DNA from: Scenedesmus sp. ARA3
Lineage: Eukaryota; Chlorophyta; Chlorophyceae; Sphaeropleales; Scenedesmaceae
DNA: 11,581 nucleotides
Assembly: GCA_004335835.1 (NCBI GenBank)
Contig: RWJK01001980.1
Location: forward strand, 1-11,581
Direction: 5' to 3'
The first letter of the stretch is position 1. Every line of letters begins with the position of its first letter. The notes under the pieces were generated by a model that was not told the DNA's origin, made no database searches, and saw only the letters and a list, made by a program, of their open reading frames with translations. Made by a program: the position numbers and the translations under genes. This document shows, piece by piece, positions 1-8,400 of the stretch.

Positions 1-1103
1 ATGTCTGTTGTTATGTTAAGTCAGGATGGGGATATTGTAACACACCCAAGGCAATCATGATCCTCCCGTGATGATAGCAATGCAATTTACGACTCAAGAC
101 CTTCAGTCGCACATGCTCAACAGGAATGTAAAACAACATGCTAGAATCATACTGCAAGTTCTAAAAGGATCGTAGCACTCTTGTATAGCGGTATATACTG
201 ACTGCGCCGACACACCAGTGTGTGAAGTGGTGGGTCATTTGACATAAGTGAGACATTTGCGGAGAGAAATGATAAAGCCACAACCTTTGACCGCTGCAGA
301 ATTTTCGTAGACGTGTTCGCAGGGCGACTGCGAATACGTGTTCCCAGGGCGACTTGCAAAACATGCACGAGTGTCACCATGCATCGGCGGGCTTCATAAG
401 GTCTTCAAAAACAATTGCAGCCTTCTTTCACGCTTAAGTTTTGTGAAATCCAACATATGAATTCTCAAAATAATTTTAGTGATCAAGAACAGGGGCCCAG
501 TGTGAATGTAATTGCGATGATATTCATGAAAGACAGTTCGGTGCGTTTGGTACACTCAACGCCATCATGACGATTCCTTGATACTTAATAACAATCTAGT
601 ACTCAGCTGTTTTGTCGAGCAGAAGGGTTAACGCCAAAAGGCGCTGTGCATTGTGTTCTAGCCAACGAAGCTAGTGCTCGACACTTTGCATACCACTACC
701 CTGTCCAGTCTTTGCAAGCCACGATCAAAAACGTCGTTTGTCATGTAGCATTATTGTGACGGTAGCTCGATTGATTCAGTTGCGTTTTTTTTTGCATCGA
801 AAACATCAAGGGTATGTTTAAGCAAGTATGTATAAGGCGGATACCGAAAGCCATCAGTGTCGGTATAGATCAATCAATATTGAATGAGTACTCGAAAGTA
901 TGATTTCAAACATCGCGCCATCGTGGACACGGAAGTGGTAATCAATGGCACGGCATGCCAGTTTACAAAACAAATACTTTCACGGGGACGGGTGTCTCGA
1001 TTCGGGTGCTTGGTGTGGTATACATATAGAAACAAAAATTTTGTATTATGTATGTGTTGCAGTAGAATTTTGTTTGCAATGTGAGCAATAAAAAAAGCAA
1101 TCG

Positions 1104-1173
1104 TAGAAGTAAAGCCATGTATTCAACACGACACCACGACGACTCCACCCATAGCCGAAACACTTTACTTCTA
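1104..1173. repeat. 11-bp perfect inverted repeat
   Basis: TAGAAGTAAAG at 1104-1114 is the exact reverse complement of CTTTACTTCTA at 1163-1173, with a 48-nt loop. Such arms could be a transcript hairpin or the remnant of a small inverted-repeat element. Confidence 0.45.
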
Positions 1174-1204
1174 TTGAAGTGTAAATCGTCGGTCAGAGCG
1201 AAAA

Positions 1205-1240
1205 CCTCAAGGTAAACTCAAGTTTACAGAGGATTTGAGG
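1205..1240. repeat. Nested hairpin
   Basis: Inner arms GTAAACT (1212-1218) and AGTTTAC (1221-1227) are perfect with a 2-nt centre. Outer arms CCTCAA (1205-1210) and TTGAGG (1235-1240) also pair. It lies 30 nt beyond the 11-bp inverted repeat. Confidence 0.45.
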
Positions 1241-1704
1241 TGCATCGTGGCGTTTGTGTTCCTCGACCTTGAGAGACGACAAGGTGGAATTATTGTTGTC
1301 TTGGTTGTTCTTTCGGAATATTTTTTTCCTGAAAACTTTCAAAAAAAGCTTAATTGCCAATATTCGGTCCATATAATATATATTAGCCAAAGCGAAATTC
1401 ACTTTGTTTCTTTCGTGATTCGAACTTATGTCAACACGACGATGGGTAGGCGTCAACGCCAAACATGTGACGCACGAGAGTTTGCGAGAAAATGATGAAC
1501 TTGCTACTTAATTTGTTCTTTCGTTATCATTTTCGCCTAATGTGAAGAAAACTATGTTTCATAATAGTTGAACATTTTATGGCACAGGGCAAGTCTGCAT
1601 GTTGGTATGCAAGTCTTTTAGGAGCATGAACGAGGTATTACTTTACTATAAAGATAACATCATCATTTTCGCCTTTCAAGCATTGTTCTTTCTGTCATGT
1701 CTGC

Positions 1705-1724
1705 AGACGCACTTAGGTGCGTCT
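1705..1724. promoter_or_regulatory. Perfect dyad AGACGCAC-TTAG-GTGCGTCT
   Basis: Eight-base arms (1705-1712 and 1717-1724) are exact reverse complements with a 4-nt spacer, about 205 nt upstream of the TATA box. It could bind a dimeric transcription factor. Position and symmetry are seen; function is inferred. Confidence 0.3.
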
Positions 1725-1774
1725 TCACACACACCAATGTACCCTTCACCAGGCATACCGCGTTGATGTCGCCC

Positions 1775-1919
1775 GTTCCGCGGCTTACAGTACGGCCCAC
1801 TTTACGTCTTTTTTAGTCATCCTTTTCCTACTTCATATTTAATATAATCGAACAATTGTACTTATTCATTCAGCAAGTTGTGGTTCGGCCGGCGGCCTCG
1901 CTAGTCAGCGGTTCCGCGG
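1775..1919 (+). promoter_or_regulatory. Repeated GTTCCGCGG box (two copies)
   Basis: The 9-mer GTTCCGCGG occurs at 1775-1783 and 1911-1919, the second only 10 nt upstream of the TATA box. It includes the palindrome CCGCGG. A repeated GC-rich 9-mer in locally AT-rich DNA is suggestive of a cis element. Confidence 0.3.
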
Positions 1920-1929
1920 TCAGTGCTCA

Positions 1930-1937
1930 TATATAAG
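1930..1937 (+). promoter_or_regulatory. TATA box (TATATAAG)
   Basis: TATATAAG lies in a GC-rich patch (1885-1945) that breaks the AT-rich upstream DNA. A TATA box at this place predicts a transcription start near 1960-1968, giving a short spliced leader to ATG2353. Flanked upstream by a GTTCCGCGG box. Confidence 0.6.
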
Positions 1938-2033
1938 CCGGGTGACTTTGCTGATGAGCATAGCAAGCCTTGGCTGTAACGCTGAACCAACCTAAGACAA
2001 ATCAACCAGCGTATTAAGCTATATCTTCGGAAG

Positions 2034-2327
2034 GTGAGGAATGTTTATGCGTGGCACTCCTGATTGAAGCGACAGCCTCAGCACGCCCTCGATCGTCGCA
2101 GCTGTCGCGGCAGACGTGATGGCGCTGCTGGAGTAATTGCTGTACATGATATGATCAATATCAGAGCTGTGCTGCCTAGATGCCTACAGCAAGTTGTCCA
2201 CGGGCAGTTACCTCCCGAACGCCAGTGTTGGACGCCTCAACTGAGACAGCCTCGCACATGCACTTATTGTCTGTTCCAACGTCTTTCTTGCTGACCTGCC
2301 TTGCCTTCCATCTTCATGCTGGTGCAG
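2034..2327 (+). other. Probable 5' UTR intron
   Basis: Donor AAG|GTGAGG at 2034 and acceptor GTGCAG|G ending at 2327, after a pyrimidine-rich stretch (2281-2320), match the introns of the gene; length 294 nt. Removing it deletes all upstream ATGs between the likely start of transcription and ATG2353. The remaining leader (about 1965-2033 plus 2328-2352) has none. No transcript evidence is available here. Confidence 0.6.
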
Positions 2328-2352
2328 GACCAGGTGATCTGGTCTTTTCTAC

Positions 2353-2430
2353 ATGCACAAGTCAGTCATGCGGCAGCTGCTGCCCCTGGCAGTGGTGTGC
2401 CTGCTGGCAGCCCAGCTGGCTGCTGGTGCC
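2353..2430 (+). other. Signal peptide coding segment
   Basis: Residues 1-26 of the large protein. After Met6 and Arg7 comes a Leu/Ala/Val-rich core (LLPLAVVCLLAA) ending in an Ala-Gly-Ala cleavage motif before Arg27. This is a textbook secretory signal and places the protein in the ER/Golgi route. Starting at either Met1 or Met6 preserves it. Confidence 0.85.
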
Positions 2431-5400
2431 CGTATCACCCCAGGCAGGTCCCTGCTGAGGCAGCTGGTCCCTGACAATGTCACCCTCGGCCGCCAGCAGT
2501 TTGTGCAGGTGGGTGCACTCGGCAAAGGTGCCACGTATGCAACAGATCCACTCAGCAAAGCTTGCACTCAGTGGCAGTGCCGCAGCGTGCTGGCAGCACT
2601 GCTGCCATGACGCGCAGACATCAAGGCAAGGCGCTTACGAACTGCAAATTGCCTGTATCACAGCTCCTTTCAAGATTGGGATCATAGCTGCAAAGTGCCA
2701 TGTATAGCTCCCTGCATTCATCAGGACCACACGTGCCCAGCGCTGCTGCTCATGCTATCTGTTGGTGTGGTTTGCACTTGGAGCAAGCTGTCGGTGAGGT
2801 GAGGATGGTGCCAGGAGCTACATGTAACTATCCTCTCTCTAAATATGTGCTGATGTTGCAATGTGCATGTGCTGCTCGCAGGCAACCTGGGCTCTGCAGA
2901 ACAAGACCTGCGATGAGGTGTCCGCCCAGCTGAACAACCCCTTTGTCAACAACACCCTGGCCCAGAAGGTCATCCTGGACTTCCAGGCTGAGCTCACCAG
3001 GCAGGGCTGGCCCGAGGCCGCCAAGACGGTGGTGGCTGTGCGCCAGCCATGCGTCACATTTGACGTGAGTTACAGAGCATGCAGAACCACGCAAATCCTG
3101 CTGCCACGACGTGAGCACACACATGTTGTGTCACAACAAAGTCACTGTGGCAGTTACAAGTAGTCTGCTCCCTGAGAAAGTATCACACGTGCAGGTGCAG
3201 TAAACCACAAGCACATGTACCCCGTAACAGAGTTGCACTGCATGTTCTGCCTATTGGTGCCTGCTGACTGCCACCCCTGCATCTGCCTCCTCTTACCAGC
3301 TCTGTGCTGCTGCTGCTGCTGCTGCCTGCAGATCAACGGCACCAAGTACGCCTCCTACAGGGTGCTGGTGCGCTTCAACAGCACCACCACCACTGCAGTG
3401 AAGGACACCATGTACCTTGGCGCTGTCAGTGGGCCATGCGTGGGTGGCTACAACAAGACCCTTTACTCAAACGTGGCTGCTCTGTTCAAGGACTTCAAGG
3501 TGTCCCAGAACAGTGAGTTGCTGGCATTGCAGTGCGTCACAGTGTGGCTGTCTGTTGTGCTCAGTGAATGATGTAGGTAAAGCAGAGATCCCTGTTGTAA
3601 TGAACGGAGGGAGGGCAGCACCTGCCTCAACTATAACAATGGCTGGAACCTGGGTTTGCACTTGCTGAGCATCTGATCAGCTGATAGGAAGCTTAGAACC
3701 TGGGCTTGCTATTGCTGAGCACCTCATCAGCTGACGGGGGATGCCCAGGCAGCATATGTGTTGGCTACCACCTAGTTGGTGCCAGGACCCACAAGTAACT
3801 ACCTTCGCTCAGTTGTGCCAACCGACTGTGTTTCTGTGCTATGCAGACGCCAACAGGCAGAATGTGTGGAACAATGGCGTTCCCAACTGGATTGAGTATG
3901 CAGGTGAGGAGATATTGCCGGCTGTTTTTGGTGCATGGTGTCAGCTGCGACGGTGTCTTGTATACTGTTGTTCCTTATATCTGCTCAAATTTGCAGCAGC
4001 AGGGCTTCAATGTACAAATTCACAGAATAAATACAGCATTCCCCATGTTCGGTGCGGTTCAGTCTTGCATTGTGTCACTGTTTCCAATCACCACAATTAG
4101 CCATCAATCCAATGCACATCAAGGCTTCAACATGCACGTGCCTGTCCACAGTATCAGGCGCAACTGCACTCCAGAACTCGCAACCATCACAGCTTCAGAC
4201 AGGGCCATATTACTGACTGTGTATACGCTGCTGCTGCTGCTGATGCGTCTGCTGTGTAGCCCCCAACATGACTGTGTGCCAGCCCAAGCCCAGCCCAAGC
4301 CCATCCCCCAGCCCAGTGCCGGTGGACAGCCCAAGCCCCAGCCCCGTGGCCAGCCCTAGCCCCAGCCCCAGCCCCAGCCCCACCCCTGTGAGTTGGCTTT
4401 GCTGCTTGCTGCCTATACTGCATGTGGGTTGCGCACCGATCAACGCAGCACGTAGCGGCATGACCAGGCCAGCAGCCGTCAGAGAGCATCATGTTATCGG
4501 CAACATGTGCTTGGCAGTAGCTCCTGAAGTGTCGGTAGCATGTCTTATGCAGCGCTGATGTAGCACGGAGGCACACCAGGCGGTGCAAGCAAAGTTTCTC
4601 TGGCATTTTTGGGATGAAACGAACTGACCCACTCCCAATGCTGCCGCTTGTAGGACCCGTGCCCATCCAACGCCACCCTGGTCAACGGCACCTGCACCTG
4701 CAATGCCGGTCTGCTGCCCTCCACCAATGGCACCACCCTCGTCAGCTGCACGGCCGGCACCACCTGCCCAGCTGCTGCACCCGTGGCTGTCAAGGACCAG
4801 GCCGGCGTCACCACTGGCTGCGTCACCACCAACACGCCCTGCCCAGCCAGCAACAGCCTGGTCTTCTACTCCGGCAGCCCCTCCGTCAGGATTGAGTGCC
4901 GCAACAACCCCGGAGGCTGCAACGTGCCACCCTTCAGCATCCTGGTGCAGAACACCGCAGGCACCGTCATCGGCTGCGCCAACGTCACCAGCAACGACTG
5001 CCCCTTCGTAGCTTTCCGCAACGGCATCACCACCAACTGGGCCCTCGCCAAGTGCCAGGACGTGACCTCCTGCCCCGTGTTCTCAACAGGCAACACCGAC
5101 TACACAGTGCCGCTGCTGCTTACCAACGCGCCGAATGCCGTGCCCAAGGCCTGCGTCACCGTGCTCGTCACCAGCCAGCAGACATGCCCATCAACCTCCA
5201 GTCTCAACTTCCCAGTGGAGGTCATGTTCGCCGAGCCCACTTCCCCAGTGTGTGGTAGCGAACTTTCGGTGCCACCGCAGGTGTGCAACGGCAACAGAGT
5301 CATTGCCTGCTACGCCCCCGGCGTAGACTGCGTGGCCCCCTACAGCCTGCGCCTGTTCACCAACACGACCGGCCCAACGGTGGCGGAGTGCAGGCAGCTG

Positions 5401-8400
5401 CGCACGGTGTGCGACCTGACAACCACCGGCATGGGACCCCTCAACCCCAACGCCAACTCTTACACCCTGCCAACCTTCAATGGTCAGAATGTGGAGGGCT
5501 GCATGATCGCTGGCACCACTGCCTGCCCGGCTGGCTACCCCACTGTTCTCCAGAACAGCCTTGGCGGCCTCGCGGGCTGCCAGAAGATCAACCAGACCCT
5601 CAATAGCTGCCCCACTGGCCAGATCGGCCTGTACAACGCTGCTGGAGCGCTTCAGAGCTGCCAGGCAGCCACAACACCTTGCCCGGCGACGTTCCCTATC
5701 ACCTTGTGGAACGACCTGCTGAACAACCGCGGTGGCTGCTACGCCAACGGCACCACACAGTGCCCGTCCGGCTACACCTTCCCCACCTACGGCGCCTTCA
5801 CCGCCAGGCCCAACATTCTGAGCATCACCAACTGCTTCAAGGACGCTTCCGTGACCTCGTGCGCTGCTGTGAGCGTCGTGCCCGGTGCCGTGCAGTCAGG
5901 AGCTGAGGGCACCTACCCCATCTCCATCCTCAACTCCAACAACGCCACCGTGGGGTGCCTGCAGACCGGCGCACCAAACTGCCCCAGCACCGCTCCCTTC
6001 CCGCTGATCAACTACGAGGGCACCAACACCGCCAGGCCCAGCGGCACCATCGTCAGCTGCTTGAATGCTGCGCCCACCACCTGCAGCGGCGCCTTCCCCA
6101 CGCCCGCCATGACCCAGGGCGCCCTCTCAGGCTGCATCAGTATCACCGGCATCAGTGGCAGTGGCGCTCTGAAGTGCCCTGCTAACTTCCCTATTGTGGC
6201 GACCATCACAAACAACCCCAGCCTAGTGACTTCAGCTGCCAGCATCACCATGTGCATGTCAGCATCCTCTTCTTGCCTCACCAACGCGCCCACCGTCTCG
6301 CCATTCACAGTCGTCACGTCATCCCCAACACAGGCGTTCTGCGTGACTGTTGTTGGCCTCAACAGCTGCGCCAACTACACCATCCCGACGTACGCAGCTG
6401 GCCTACCCATCTACAGCACTGATGGCTTGAACCTGATTGGCTGCACACAGGCCACTACCTGCCCCGCAACGTTCTTCCCCTTCTTCTTCCTGAACGGCCA
6501 GCAGCCCACCCCCGCCACTGTGCGCTGCCAGGCATCCCTGGCTCCGGGCAGCACCTGCGCCAGCGTCGCCGGTGGCCTGTACCCACTGCCCGTCCCTGGC
6601 GCCAGCGGCACTGTGGTGGGATGCCAGGCCCTGTCAACCAACTGCTCACCTGGCCAGATCCCAGTTGCTGAGAATGCCACCACCAGCGAGTCTGTGGCGT
6701 GCCTGCCCCCGGGCTCGACATCCTGCCCCCCTACGACCTACACCTTCCCCCTCTACAGTGGCTCCCTGAACTCCAACACGGGAGGTGCCACACTCGTGCG
6801 CTGCATCAGGGACCCAGGCCAGACCACCTGCAACGGCGCAGCCCTGAACACCTTCCCCATCGAGGTGTACGGCCCAACTGGCGCCAATGTCATCGGCTGT
6901 GTGGCAGCAGCACCAGGTCTCAACACCACCTACTGCCCTGCAGGCCAGTCGGTGGCGCACATGACGCAGGGCACCGGTACTCCCATCTCCTTCACGCTGG
7001 CGCAGTGCAGGCCTTTCGGCAGCAGCTGCGGCGCGGTTGACGGCACCACGAGCTTCACCATCCCTATCAGGAACGTGCCGCAGCTGCCCACTGGCGACGT
7101 CATTGTGGGTTGCCTGGCATCAACATCAAACACGTGCCCCGGTGCAGCTGGCACCGTCGCCAGCTCCAGCCCGCTGTTTGCTCCCTTCTTTGTGCTGGGC
7201 GGCACAACAGGCCTGGTGGAGTGCCGCCAGGTGCCCAACCCGCCAAGCCTGCCAACTGGCTCGTGCGAGAACTTCCTGGGCCAAAGCACCCCCTACACCA
7301 TCCCCACCACCACGGCTGCTGGCACTCTGGCTGGATGCTCGTCGTCTGGATCCAGCTGCCCGGCTGGCTTCGTGCCAACGTACAATAGCACTGGTGCTGT
7401 ACAACCTGGCTGTGTATCAACCAACTGCACAGCTAGCACTGCGTCACCAATCGCTCTTTATGATGTCAATGGCGTCCAGATTGGCTGTGGTACTACTAAC
7501 ACCTGTACAAATTTGGGTTTCACGGTTAAGCTTCGTGGTGAAGCTACTGTTGCCAACCCAGTAACAGCGGCTCAAACCGGCTGTATGAATGCCAACGCCA
7601 CTGCCTGCCCCGCCTCCCTGGGGCCGGTATCATTCACCAAATACAAAGATCCCGCAAACTTGCCAGGTCGTCCTGTCCTTGACGAATGCTGGGTCAGCGC
7701 CAGCGGCGGCAGCAGCTGCAGTGCTTTTACTGGTACCTGGGCGACGGTCGCGGCCAGCTCTGGTACTATCACAAACCTACTAGCTAACCCATCCAACCCC
7801 CTGCGAGGCTGCACCCCTGTGTTAGCAGGCAGCCAGAGGCTGTGCCCTGCAGCAGCCCCATACTTTGTACTGACCACAGCAACTCTGACCTTGGCGGACG
7901 GCGACAAATGCCTGATCAACCGCCCCACCAGCTGCTCCACCGTGCCCCTCGTTGATGGCACCATAAGCACCAGCAATGCACCCATTGCTGGTTGCATTGG
8001 GACCGCCGCATTCTTCACCTCCCTATCCACGGTAGGTTCTTCTTGCCCTGGTCCTAACTTCCTTCCCACACCTGACGTTTACAGCTTCAGCATCGCCACA
8101 GCCTCTGGCTTGCCAGGCATCACTGCGGGCGATGTCATCCAGTGCATGAAGCCTGGCATCACCTGCACCAGCCCCAGTATTGCTGTTGGCACCAACACTA
8201 CCAGCGCTGGCAGCGTGGCCTGCCTTGTCAACGTTGGCAGCACCCCCACATGCCCAGCCACTGGAGCCACTGGTGCTGGTGGTTCTTACACGTGGTTAAA
8301 CTATGGTCCTACAGCTGTCAGCGGGAGCACCGTGACTGACGCAACAGCCAGGCTGGAGCTGTGTTCAATACCACCAACAGGCCCGACTTGCTCTGGTACT

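Larger units (their letters stand above)
1..1880. other. AT-rich upstream region without a recognisable gene
   Basis: GC is about 40% by eye against about 55-60% in the gene. Open frames are short (at most 89 codons), on both strands and overlapping, with no splice-joined continuation or protein-like composition. No tRNA-like fold was found. Inverted repeats cluster at 1104-1240. The last 200 nt are the likely promoter. It may be intergenic DNA, a decayed mobile element, or the UTR of a neighbour outside the window. Confidence 0.6.
3513..3846 (+). other. Intron 3 (phase 1)
   Basis: Donor ACA|GTGAGT, acceptor CTATGCAG|A, 334 nt. The split codon restores Asn174. Contains a 43-nt sequence repeated in tandem at a 50-nt period (3646-3688 and 3696-3738) and a 25-nt segment shared with intron 1 (3777-3801). 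GT at 3500 is a weaker donor alternative. Confidence 0.8.
2882..3903 (+). other. Exons 2-4: four-cysteine, N-glycosylated N-terminal domain
   Basis: Exons 2882-3064, 3332-3512 and 3847-3903 encode residues 53-192. With residues 27-52 and the start of exon 5 they form one domain with four cysteines (62, 109, 149, 199), enough for two disulfides. It also has seven Asn-X-Ser/Thr sites in about 170 residues and aromatic-rich stretches (Trp55, Trp181, Trp188). The segment 62-109 has amphipathic helical character (many Leu, Ala, Gln and Glu). It does not look like the repeats that follow, and I could not match it to a pherophorin, lectin or protease domain by eye. It may be a binding or assembly module at the head of the repeat rod. 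Confidence 0.7.

Noticed and set aside
1408..1425. GATTCGAAC-like tRNA B-box
   Set aside because: No cloverleaf stems or A box at the right spacing on either strand.
1193..1495. Open frames of 86-89 codons on both strands
   Set aside because: AT-rich, overlapping on opposite strands, no splice extension or protein-like features.
4268..4387. Simple-sequence or CRISPR-like array
   Set aside because: The hexamer repetition is explained by Ser-Pro coding; there are no spacers of uniform length.
4187..4666. - strand Gly/Ala-rich 159-codon frame
   Set aside because: It is the complement of the Ser-Pro exon plus two introns; the Gly-Ala run is an artefact of the AGCCCC array.
4783..4785. GTG as a start codon for the 4783-8970 frame (a bacterial-style single gene)
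   Set aside because: The frame extends upstream to a splice acceptor at 4653 and the five upstream exons join in phase with a signal peptide; this is a eukaryotic exon, not a prokaryotic gene.
7037..7564. 175-codon + strand open frame inside the repeat exon
   Set aside because: Out-of-frame shadow of the large exon; no independent start context or domain.
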